From Mayamaea pseudoterrestris (taxonomy: Eukaryota; Bacillariophyta; Bacillariophyceae; Sellaphorales; Sellaphoraceae), in assembly GCA_027923505.1 (NCBI GenBank), contig BROI01000004.1, positions 248,001 through 312,000 on the forward strand: DNA of 64,000 bases, written 5' to 3'. The notes under the pieces were generated by a model that saw only the letters and a list, made by a program, of their open reading frames with translations, had not been told where the DNA came from and made no database searches. This document shows positions 26,805 to 37,381 of this stretch, piece after piece (the first letter of the stretch is position 1; each line of letters starts with the position of its first letter). The position numbers were made by a program, and so were the translations under genes.

Positions 26805-28877
26805 TCAGTGTTGGCCGACCGCACCTTCGTCGACCATTGTCTCGACCTTGGAGCGCTTGGACACACTTTGATCCATGGAAGATGCGCAGGATCCATCATC
26901 GTCCGTTTCGCTCATCGTTTCGCCCGACGATTGCCTTGACGATGCCATGGGCAGCTTTCGCTTGAGAATGCTGGACCGCTTGGGCTGCTCGACCGGAAGG
27001 ATGCTGCTGCTTGGAACATGCTCCGTCGAGACGGACTTGAGTGGCGTCGTAATGATACGTCTAGCTGCTGCGGCTGGACCACCTCTTCCGCGGTTCGAAA
27101 CGGGAAAACCAACAACTCGAGGTTCATGGTGCGGCGACTGATGTTGCAAGGGCGAATGCTGTGCATGATGGTAGTGACGCTGATGCATGGCTGGCATGGA
27201 GAGCGCCATTCTAGCTGCACCTCGGCTGGAGCGGACCGGAAGCGGCGAATACGGAGGGACTGCTCGGTTCGTCGCGTCAATATGATTCATCCAATGCGGA
27301 GGCTCTGGAGTGTAGACGCTCCAAGCATTGTCGTGACGCTGCTGAGGCAACATGGGGTTGCTTGGACGGTAGGCCATACTGTTGGATCGCCAGACTGGCG
27401 GCATCATGGTGCGAGGAGGAGGTGCAACGTTCGCATGATGATGATCGTCCTCCTTCTTTTCTTCGCAGGCGCTGGCGCGGTCAACTCCGCTGGATGTGAG
27501 GGATGGGACTTGAAGAATGGATCTTGTCTCATCCTTGTCGTGGCGCAATTGTTGGTGCTTTTCCGGGGGCGGACAGAAACGCATTTCGCGACAAAGTTGC
27601 GGGAGTTCGCGTCGGAATAGCTAAAGAAAAAGGTGAATAAATGGTGTGAGCGCCAATGCGTTCCATTGTATTGTACGCTTTCATTTCAGTGCTCATCACG
27701 TTCATCATCATGAACGTACCACACTCGTGTAGGCTCCGGCATCTGGCCCATCGGTGACTTCATCGAACCCCCACGCCTGCAAGTGCCACAGAAACGCATC
27801 AATTGACCCAGACGAACCATTCTGTTCGTCACAAAGCGCCGTAAAGTACTTTGGCAAGACGAGCTTTCGCATGGCATCCCATCGCACGACGCGCCAGGCT
27901 TGTCCGTGCGGAAGCCACTGCAACACCGAGTCGCGAAACTCTGACTCCTGCAAAACGGCATGTAGAATGGATGGAAAGTGGGCAAGTTCCACGTGCGAAA
28001 ATGGTAAGCGCGTTCCAATCTCCTTCGTGTCGCGAATCTTGGATGAGTCCAGTAGTGCTTGGCCATTGTGTAGTTCATAGGAAGACGCCGATGGCGTGGC
28101 GTTGGAGTGAATGCTGTCTGATTGGTGGCGAGGAGAATGACTAGTCATCGAATTTGGCGTCGTCGATGTGGATACTGCTCCTTGGTGCGTTCCGTGCGAC
28201 ATGGGGCTCACGTGCGCGTGAGACGAGGTTTCCTCTGGCGATTGGTGCTGCTGCTGCTGCAACTTGGGACGCATAACATCGGCTACCGCACCCTTGCGCT
28301 TCTTGAGAGGCCCAGTGCTAGACGACGGAGCCGTTGGCGCATCGTTATCAGTTGCAGTTTTCGCGTTGTTTGTGAACGAAGAAGTTTCCTCCTCCTCCTG
28401 TTCGCGAATCTTGCTCGCCGCCAGCAACAAGACGGAAGCTGCAACGCCATGCGGGCTGTCAAACGACTTGGATGAGGAACTTGCAGTCGACAATCGCCGG
28501 GTAGGAGTCAAATGTTGCGTCATGGGACGATTTTGGCCATTCATGGATGCCATTTCATGCGATCCATGCGAGTCGACCCGGTGCACCATCATGGTCTTGC
28601 TGTGATTCGTCGTTCCAGGCCACGAGGAGGAAGAGTCAGGCACCAAGTGATGTTGCTGATGGTGGAGCTGAACGGTAGTATGATGAGGAGACATGGGCGA
28701 ATGTTGCAGCAGACCCATTTGTCCTTGTCTCGACGGATGCAGCTGCAAGCCAGAGGCATTTTGTGGCGAAGGAAAGCTCATGGCGGAAACAAACGGACGA
28801 GTCTGCTTTTGTACAGAGGGAGAAATGGTCGCACCCGTAGTCACCAAGCTTTGTTGCTGCGCTGAATGATGAGGCAT
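26805..28877 (-). CDS. Heat-shock-factor-like DNA-binding protein, atypical recognition helix
   Basis: Two exons on the minus strand: 28877-27720 and 27620-26805, joined across a 99-bp GTACGT...TTAG intron in phase 0; 657 residues. The HSF domain lies at about 296-400: FPSILHAVL, IQW-like LQWLPHGQAWRV, VLPKYF, WGF, DGPDAGAY; the junction joins AYTSV to LFRRELPQLCREM, matching the usual AYYHELFLRG-PHLC. The recognition helix normally reads SFxRQLNxWGF, but here reads AFLWHLQAWGF, so the DNA-contacting Arg is Trp and Gln/Asn are changed. Flanks are Gln/His/Ser-rich. HSF-like proteins are greatly expanded in diatoms. A nuclear regulator is likely, but DNA specificity is uncertain. Shares an 884-bp divergent region with the ABC transporter gene. 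Confidence 0.88.
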
Positions 28878-29761
28878 CTTATAAAACCGTCGAGTGAACG
28901 AATGAGCAATGGAACGATGGTAAACCCGACCAACCGACTATTATTTTGCAAAGAGTTGGATGAAGACGAAGCCCATCCAAGTCCTGTCGGAACAGGTATC
29001 CGTTTCACGAGCGAGTCGATCCATTTACATAGGCGTTTCATCCGTTGAGTTGGACTTTTGTTCGGATGTCGGACAGGTACTAACTTCAGGTGCGCGCGCC
29101 AACGGACGATACAAATTTGAAGCTGCGCGCAGTTGGATGCGATGATCGTTGAAGGATTCGATAGTCGTTGAACAAACCTTTGCGGCTTTGCCACATACAT
29201 GTATATCCTACCTGCCTATACTGATCGATCGGAAGGCGGCGATACCATTTAAAGTATGATGAATTCACGCTGACATTGAGTCATCAGCCTGATTGGTTTT
29301 GAGAATAATAATTGATCTTACCTGGGTCCACAGATTACATGAATACTCGGAGACGATTATTACATTCATTGTTTTACTGTATTTCTAGTAGTTCTATTGA
29401 AAAGCTATGATATTGGCACTGACCATAGTTCATACTGTACTTAACTTGTCAACAATGCGGCGTAGTTTTTTACCCGCAGTCATGAAAACGAATGTGCAAC
29501 AGCTGCTTCCGCGAGGCTTAAATCGATAATAGGTTGACCCGCGCCGGCGCGGTGGGAAGATCTTTCTTGATCCTGGCATGCAAGCCTCGAGCAAGAACTC
29601 GCGCACAATCTTTGCCGTCGTTGCCGCAGTCGTCAAGGTCGTCCAGTCGTTATAGAACCGAAGAGCAGCAGATAAGGTACTTGGTGGGAGGGGATTGACC
29701 ACTAGCAGTTTTCATTTCATAGTAGCGACGTAGCTACTCGTAGCTTCTTTCGATAGCAGAT
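28878..29761. other. Large divergent intergenic region, HSF/ABC
   Basis: 884 bp holding both promoters. Only short, unlike open frames are present and none looks coding. No tRNA, TATA box or repeat was recognised. Confidence 0.4.
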
Positions 29762-32700
29762 ATGAGCAACTTGGTCGAAACCTTTCTCGCGTCCGTCACA
29801 TCCGTCCCTCCAACGAACAACAATGGCGCCGAAAGTGTTAATGTTGATACTGCAGCCGAAAATCCTTCGTCGAGTTGGAAAGAGGATGCGCAAAAGCTTC
29901 TTGATTTACTCGCCGAGTGAGTGGAAAAACAATTGAAGACTGCAGCAGTGTCCAATTGCTTGCATTTGACAAAGCTCGTAATCTAAGGAACACTGACGAA
30001 CTGACCTTTTCCACTGGCAATTTAGGAATGAAATTGCTGTCCCAGAGCAGCTCAAACGAAACATTCTTGCCAGAATCAACGGTGAAGATGTTCCAAAAGA
30101 GGTGCAAGACAAGGAAACCTCGTCGGAAGGACGATTGAGCAACGTTTCGCACAGTGCCTTGTTCAACTCTGTTACTTCCAGCATCAAGTCAATCAATGAG
30201 GAAGAGGACGATCTGGTCCGACACATTCGAAACTCTGTGCGGCGCGTCAATCGCATTCGACCCGAGTTTCAGGTTCGCGTTAAGAATGGCTCCTTCACGG
30301 TCGTCAAGTACGTGAATCCAACCTTGTCTGGCCGCCGCAAAATGTCGAATGTGAACAATGTCGTTTCGGCAAGCCTTTGCTACAAGCTGTACCAAGCCTT
30401 GACTGGCTGCGTCGTTACTTCGGCGAGCGGCCAAGGCAAGATGCGCGTCGAGAAACATATTATGCGCAAGGTGAACCTTTGTTTGGAAACCGGCAAAATG
30501 TACTTGGTACTTGGTGCGCCTGGATCGGGTGTAAGTGAAGTCCTGTGAGATCATGTAACGGTGTGTTGTTCCGTATGTAATTATTAACGGATTTATGACC
30601 TTACTCAGAAAAGCACCTTGCTGAAAATGATTGCCGATACGTTGCACAAGGACAAGCACACTGAAGTTGGCGGACAAGTCTCGATTGCAGGCATTACTCC
30701 TAGCAAGACGACAAACTGGACCAAACTTGTGTCATATATTGACCAGATTGATCGCCTTCATTCGTTCCTGACGGTCCAGGAAACATTCTCCTTTGCATGG
30801 AAGTGCCGATCAGGTGGAACGCATCGTCTCGAACTGGATGGACATGACGCGGAAACCAACGCCATTATTGCCGAAATGGACGAGAATCAATATCTCGTCA
30901 ACGCCGTCATGGATGGCCTTGGTTTGACGCGTGTCAAGGATACGTTTGTAGGCGATCAGATGAGGGTTCGAGGTGTCAGCAGCGGTGAGAAAAAGCGGGT
31001 CACCGTGGGAGAAATGTTTTGTTGTCCCACAGTAGTTCGTTGCTGCGACGAAATTAGGTCAGTTAGCCACAGTGCCAATTCTGTATTGCTCACCAATGAC
31101 TCACAAACATTTTTGATAACTTAGCACGGGACTGGATGGTACGTTGTCGGATGAGGACTCGATGATGTTTGCCCGTAGTACAAACCTCACCAAATCCAAA
31201 TGCATTCCTTCTCAGCTGCGACGACCTTCGACATAACCCGTTTGATCGGTCAAACGAACCGAATGACGGAGAAAATTTGCCTCATCTCCCTGCTGCAGCC
31301 GCCACCTGAAACAGTGGCGCTGTTTGATGAGATTATCCTCATCAGTGATGGCCTCATTATTTATAGCGGACCAGTTGACCAGGTGGAAAACCACTTTAAC
31401 AGCCTTGGTTACTCGATCCCTGAACGCATGGACTTGGCTGATTGGTTGCAGGTAAGTAAATATATTAATCGTCCTTATTTTGAGACTTGCGTATACAGTA
31501 ACTTACTAAGTGTCTTTTTCGTTGCGAAATCTAGTCCGTTCCAACTCAAGACGGGGCGCAATGGCTCCGCCACAGTGGCGACGACGAGGGTGAAACGCCA
31601 AAGCATTTAACACCGGAAGAATTTCAAGAAAGGTTTGAGGAGTCAAAGCTGGGGCAGGAGATTCTGGAGAAGCTGAATGCGCCCAACAATTCGAAGCACG
31701 ATGAAAACCTTGTGTCGATGACCAAGAAAAAGTATGCCAATCCATGGTACAAGTCGCTGGAGCTCCTCGTGAGACGTGAGGCACTGCTTTGGTGGCGCGA
31801 TAAGTATGCGATAAAGGCCAAAATCGTTCAGAGTAAGTCAGTAGAAACGTCGCTGTCTGCACGACGTGTCATTTTGATTTTGCATGCACTCACAGGCAAA
31901 TTTTGTCATGCAGCGATCCTCATGGGGACCATCGTCGGGACCGTCTTTTTCCAACAGAAGGATCCAAGAACTATCTTGAGCGCCTTGTTCCAGTCAATGT
32001 TTTACACGATTATCGGCGCTATGATTCTGGTTCGGAACCAGTTCTTTGATCGGCCAGTTTTTTACAAGCAACAGGATGCCAAGTTCTTCCCTTCGTGGTC
32101 ATATGTTCTTGGTTGTAGCATCGCATCAATCCCGAACGCGCTTTTTGATGCACTGGGATACGGAACTTTTATCTTCTGGTTGGTCGGTCTATCCTATACT
32201 GAAGGAGCCTCCGCGGCGAACTACTTTATCTTCCTCCTGCTTTTATTTGTAACTTCTCTAAGCGCGGGCCTCGTGTTTGGGATATTTTCCACTGCGGTTC
32301 AGAATATTACAACGTCGCAAGCTTGCATGGCCATCTTATCGCTTTTATGTGTTCTCTTTTCGGGTTTCACCGTGCAACCCGATGTGATTCCGAACTATTA
32401 TATCTGGCTATATTGGCTGAACCCTTTTGCCTGGTTGTTGCGGGGCCTTGTTGTCAATCAGTTTGAAAGTGGGCAATTCGACGAGGCGAGTAGCGAGCCG
32501 GGCTTGACTGATGGTGAACTCGTTCTTGTTCGTTTCGGCTTTACGCTAGATGACGAACCGTATACTTTTGAGTGGGTTTGGTGGGGAATTCTTTTTGCTG
32601 TGGCATGCGCGCTTTTGGCAATGATCGTTTCTACTTTTATGCTGAACCATGTGCGATTTGCAACGGGTTTGGCTCTCGATGACGATTCAGGCAACATCGA

Positions 32701-34606
32701 GGAAACGTTACAGGAAGATGGCGAAATGAAAGCCTTAAATTTACCATTCAGCCGAGGCGTTCTGACGTTTAAAAACATGCATTACTCGGTCACTTCCTCG
32801 ATAACCAAGGAAACAATGGAGCTCTTGAAAGGTATCGATGGTGTCCTTGAGGCAGGTAAAATGACTGCTTTGATGGGCAGTAGTGGTGCTGGGAAATCAA
32901 CACTGATGGATGTACTAGCTCTACGGAAAACATCCGGAACTATTGAAGGCGATGTGCGCTTGAACGGACATCCGATTGACCCATCTTCGTTTCGACGATG
33001 CACCGGCTATGTGGAACAATTCGATGTGCAGAGCGCCCAACTGACTATCAAAGAGACTTTAAAGTTTTCGGCCAGGTTGCGGTTGGATGAGCGGACTGTG
33101 TCAAAGGAGGACCGTGACAAGTTTGTCGCCGAAACACTCGCTATCCTCGAGCTGACTGATATTCAGCATCTACAAGTAGGAAGTGATGACTCAGGTGGTT
33201 TGAGTTTCGAGCAGCGGAAACGTCTATCGATTGCTAACGAGCTCGTTGCAAACCCGACCATCATCTTTGCTGACGAGCCGACATCTGGTCTTGATTCGCG
33301 TTCCGCTGCTGTAATCATGCGAGGCTTGAAAAGAATTGCTTCGTCTGGGCGCACAGTTTGCGCCACTATCCACCAGCCTTCGATTGCGATATTCAACGAA
33401 TTCGATTCGCTTCTTCTTTTAAAGCGAGGAGGTGAAGTTGTCTACCATGGTGCCATTGGGAAGGACGCTTGTTGTCTAATTGAATATTTTGAGCGGTACG
33501 AAGGCACTCCCAAAATTTTACCGGGCGAAAATCCAGCAACCTGGATGCTTAAGGTCACAGGCGCTGGAAGCGCTACTGGCACGAAGAAGCTCTACGACTA
33601 TGCAGGCTCCTACTCTGTTTCGAAGCTTCGCGAGCGATGCTTGGCCAGGATTGACGAAATTTCCGCCGGTGCTTCGGAGGAGGAGAGGATCGTCTACGAA
33701 AGAAAATATGCGACGTCAGCTATCACCCAATACCTGACCGTGTTCAAGAAAGGCTGGGTAGTTTATTTTCGGTCACCAAGCTATAATACTGTTCGAATGA
33801 CAGTTTCGGGTGTCATTGCTCTACTCTTTGCCAGTGTATATGCATCGCAGCGAATTCCGACAAATGAGTCTGATCTTATTAGTCGGATCAATTCAATTTT
33901 TATTTCTGTCTTGTTCATGTGTGTCAATGCTCAAAATACAGTCTTGGGAATATTCGAAAATGAAAGGAACATGTTTTACCGTCATAAAAGCGCCAACATG
34001 TATGGCTCGACACCTATTCTGGTCGCCTACACGTTGGCAGAACTACCTTTTATTCTACTGACTGGAGCCGTATTTTCGGTGCTTTTCTATTTTATCATGG
34101 GTTTCGAGCAGGCTGCTGGTCCTTTCTTCTCGTTTTTCATGTTCGTCACGCTGGGAATTGCGACGTTCACTTTCCAAGGCCAAATGTTAGTGTCGCTTTT
34201 AAAGGACAGTAAGACGGCCCAGTCTTTGGGAGGGCTTCTTGTTTCTTGCACGTCCCTTTTCTCGGGCGTCCTCATTCCGCCGCAGGCCATCCCCACGTTT
34301 TGGATTTTCATGTATTGGATTTTACCAGGGCATTGGATTATGGAAGGGCTCTTTACATCCCAATATGGATCGAGTCAGATTCCAATCGAAGCTTCTCTGG
34401 ATTCGCCATTTTATGTCGCACTCGGCTGCAACGAAACAGATAACAGTCCGTGCATGGGAACGGCCGGTGAATGGCTGGCTGTTACCTTTACTAGCTTCTC
34501 CGCCGACAATATCAAGTGGGATGTGACGTATCTGGTTGTCATGATTGTCATATCGCGTGCTGTGTCGTGGGTGGCGCTTACCAATTTGAACTATCGGTCA
34601 ACCTAG
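29762..34606 (+). CDS. Full-size ABCG/PDR ABC transporter
   Basis: Seven exons: 29762-29916, 30026-30530, 30609-31057, 31125-31138, 31216-31451, 31535-31832, 31914-34606; the sum is a multiple of three and gives 1449 residues. Layout is NBD1-TMD1-NBD2-TMD2, the pleiotropic drug resistance type. NBD1: Walker A GAPGSGKST is split by intron 2 between GSG and KST, signature VSSGEKKRVTVGE, Walker B CCDEISTGLD whose last codons sit on a 14-nt exon, then AATTFDI. NBD2: GSSGAGKST, GLSFEQRKRLSI, IFADEPTSGLDS. Each TMD has about six hydrophobic segments. Such pumps export hydrophobic compounds or lipids across the plasma membrane. Exon 7 start was chosen to give a gap-free KAKIVQTILMGTIVGTVFF; an acceptor 18 nt earlier also keeps frame. 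Convergent with the next gene, 34 bp apart. Confidence 0.92.
31125..31138 (+). other. 14-nt microexon (exon 4 of the ABC transporter)
   Basis: Bounded by TTAG before and GTACGT after. With neighbours it encodes STGLDA of the first nucleotide-binding domain. Skipping it breaks the frame. Confidence 0.85.
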
Positions 34607-34640
34607 TAGAGTTGTCAATGTTTGTTGCTCGATGAAAATA

Positions 34641-36938
34641 TTAGTTTGTAGTAAATTGCGCAAATTGAAGCAAGAGTGACCGAAATGCGTCCAGCTCGTC
34701 TGAGCAAACGTCGTGTAAGATCAACGCTCCCTCGCCCTTCCTTGCCGCAACCAGCGCGTCATGAGCGCGCTGCCAACTCTCAGGAGCAGCTTCGTCGGAA
34801 ACCGTCTCGCTTGACGAAGAGCATGTCGCGTAAAGCAAGGAGCGGAGCATTTCAGCTGCGCCGTCGTCGACCAAACGAGAAATGATAGAATGCGAGTTTG
34901 ATTTCTTCATCAATTGACACGAATACACATCAAGCAATCCACCGCCATGCCACGCGTAGATCATTATTGCTGTTGTTTTCGATGTGCAGTCTCTTATGGC
35001 TCGACGCGGGCTGCTCAACATGACACCCGCTGTAAATCCGTGGACAAACTCAACCGGTATATCGCTATCGATTTCGTGCGGATACGATGTGACTTTGAAT
35101 GGCTTCACCGGCTTTACATTGTTGGAAGTGAGCGGAGACAGATAAGTCGTCGTTCCACTTAAGCAACAAACGGCATATGGATTTGAAGCACTTGCATCCT
35201 CGTCGGTGTCGTCAAGCATGACGCTTCCAAGACCAACTGCTGGATAGGACAGGAGCATTTGGTCTTGGTTGCGCGTCACTCCCCACGACACGGATGTGAT
35301 TTCGTTCTTTTTAGTTGATCCAGCACTAATAATGGCAACAGTCCCGTCTGAAAGCGCCACAAGGCAGCGAGCTCTCATGGTTTGATTTCGATTCCTCATA
35401 GTTTCAATCTGTAGTTCATCATCCAATTCATGGATGCAGTTTGTGGCCATAGTAGGAATCCAATGGGGACGCATGCGACTTGTTCTCGCTGGTGTCGGTC
35501 CATCCATCGTACTCGTTCGAACGTCAACAAGTTCCATTCCAGGTTCCGCCAAGATCAGGTGCGGTTCCAATGGTTCAACATGAGGTGGTACGACTTCCTT
35601 CCTGTGTGGCCTTGCACCAGCTGTAGTTTTGGTTGAACTGGCCTTCTCCATGCTGCTATTGGTCCACGCAGCAACCACCGAATCCAAGCACAATACCTCA
35701 ATCATTGCTGGCGTGGGAAGCTGCTCATCCAAATATCCCGATTCGAGGACAAGTAGTACATAGGTTTGCCTTGGCGTATCGGGTTTTATCGATGCGTCCT
35801 GCGATGTACTGTCGGACGACATTGACGGCTCAAGCGGTACAACTCGTTGAGTCGATGATAGCACTGCCATGGATCGAACTTGGTAGTCGCAAGCAGATTC
35901 TATACAACCTCGAAACATTAGCTTGGCTGAGGAGGGCGACCGCAGCGGCTCACCAACGCCAGTCTTGACAGTCGGGGTGGCAATCTGCAGACTCCACGCC
36001 TCAACGTGACTCGTCTGGTAGCCAATCATGATGCAAACATCTTGTAAAGGACGACTATTATCGTCAGCAGTAGCATTGATATTATTTGCAGTCATCATGG
36101 TGCAGCAAGTGGCCGATGTTTGCCGCGTTGAAAACCCTGCAACCAGTTGCACTACTGAGTCATTATTATCAGCTTGGCTAAGAAGAATCACAGCAACCAC
36201 TCCAGTATCTGTGATAGCAAGCAGATAGTAATTCGATTCATTGACCTGCGCCGTTGCAAGGGAGACAATGGGAGCGGCGATTGCTGATTCTGATTTATGA
36301 GTGCGTTGCTGGTGGCTTCTCTTGTCGCGCAATGCATCCGCCAACAAACTACAGCAATCGATCATATGATCCGGTAAAATATCACTATAGGCAGAATCTA
36401 TTGTAGATTCTGAAGAATCCAACTCTTGTGGTTCACGCAAGTGTTGTTCAGACTGCGCTAGCTGTCGCTGCTCCACCTTGTCGAATATCGAGTCCGCCTT
36501 CCACACGCATACTTGACCTTGCTCCGTTCCAACGACGACCCATCGCTTGGCGACTATGAGAGGCGCCGTTGACCAATTGATGACTGCATGATTTTCAAAA
36601 GCTTCCATTGACGAGAATGTTGTTTCGTTGTCCAACCTTTGATTCGTTGCAGTCAAAGTCGCAATAAATTCCGGAGTGATTGCTCGACAATCACGCGTCT
36701 TCCATGCTGGCGAATCACGCGAGAGCGAAGCAATCGGAGGCGGTAGATCAACGGCGAAACTCTCTGGTGACGCAGATCGTCGACGACTGTTGTTGCTTAG
36801 TCGATTATTTCGCATTCGACGAGGATTAGCAGGTGAAACTTCTCCATCATTGTCAATGTCTCGCTGCTGCCTTGTTGATTCGCTTGCCTCGTTCTCAGCA
36901 GGCGCTGACGATTCCGCAGAATCAGGTCCTTCACACAT
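34641..36938 (-). CDS. Hypothetical protein, possible beta-propeller
   Basis: 765 residues from the first ATG (36938), single exon; not recognised. The first about 75 residues are acidic and Ser/Arg-rich. The rest alternates hydrophobic beta-like stretches such as RWVVVGTEQGQVCVWKAD, YYLLAITDTGVVAVILL, CLVALSDGTVAIISAG and IMIYAWHGGGLLDVYS, the spacing and the VWKAD-type ends recalling WD40-like blades, with acidic insertions between. The C-terminus is helical (DELDAFRSLLLQFAQF). A propeller scaffold, for instance a nuclear-pore or trafficking component, is possible but unproven. Confidence 0.65.
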   Translation of the reverse strand: MCEGPDSAESSAPAENEASESTRQQRDIDNDGEVSPANPRRMRNNRLSNNSRRRSASPESFAVDLPPPIASLSRDSPAWKTRDCRAITPEFIATLTATNQRLDNETTFSSMEAFENHAVINWSTAPLIVAKRWVVVGTEQGQVCVWKADSIFDKVEQRQLAQSEQHLREPQELDSSESTIDSAYSDILPDHMIDCCSLLADALRDKRSHQQRTHKSESAIAAPIVSLATAQVNESNYYLLAITDTGVVAVILLSQADNNDSVVQLVAGFSTRQTSATCCTMMTANNINATADDNSRPLQDVCIMIGYQTSHVEAWSLQIATPTVKTGVGEPLRSPSSAKLMFRGCIESACDYQVRSMAVLSSTQRVVPLEPSMSSDSTSQDASIKPDTPRQTYVLLVLESGYLDEQLPTPAMIEVLCLDSVVAAWTNSSMEKASSTKTTAGARPHRKEVVPPHVEPLEPHLILAEPGMELVDVRTSTMDGPTPARTSRMRPHWIPTMATNCIHELDDELQIETMRNRNQTMRARCLVALSDGTVAIISAGSTKKNEITSVSWGVTRNQDQMLLSYPAVGLGSVMLDDTDEDASASNPYAVCCLSGTTTYLSPLTSNNVKPVKPFKVTSYPHEIDSDIPVEFVHGFTAGVMLSSPRRAIRDCTSKTTAIMIYAWHGGGLLDVYSCQLMKKSNSHSIISRLVDDGAAEMLRSLLYATCSSSSETVSDEAAPESWQRAHDALVAARKGEGALILHDVCSDELDAFRSLLLQFAQFTTN

Positions 36939-37381
36939 TATGTCTTGGTGCAAAAATATGAAAATTAAACTGTGAAGATCTGGATGAAGTGCAGAGAGTG
37001 CGGATCTCTTGTCATGGTGAAGCGCCTCACTCGCAAAAGGATCTCATATCGCAGCGTTTCTCATTAGTACCGCTGCGATCTTTGCTAAGTTGAACCACGT
37101 CGCGCGCGATGATCCGCGGTGATGGAGGAAGAACAAAGGCTCGCCCCTTTTGCATGTGACTCATCGAAGCAACCTGCTGCGCAAGACCAAACTCCTTCCT
37201 CTTCTTGACTCAGGTCTTTGCTGGAGCATCTCTTTTGAAGACTCTGATAAATCTTGCCGCTTTGAAACGAGCAAAACTTGTACGACTGCTCCATATAGTG
37301 CCTTTTGACTCTCTGATTCAGCAACCCTACACCGGAAGCAAAACTACACAATTAAATAGAACAAACAATCCCAGAAACACC
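36939..37381. other. Divergent intergenic region and PPR leader
   Basis: 443 bp. The frame of the PPR gene is open back to an ATG at 37205, but the signal peptide begins at 37382, so 37205-37381 is taken as leader. Nothing else is recognised. Confidence 0.4.

Noticed and set aside
29430-29702. 90-codon minus-strand frame in the HSF/ABC intergenic region
   Set aside because: No recognisable domain, basic random-looking composition and no supporting signals.
37205-37381. 59-residue N-terminal extension of the PPR protein
   Set aside because: The signal peptide and plastid motif begin at 37382; the extension would bury them.
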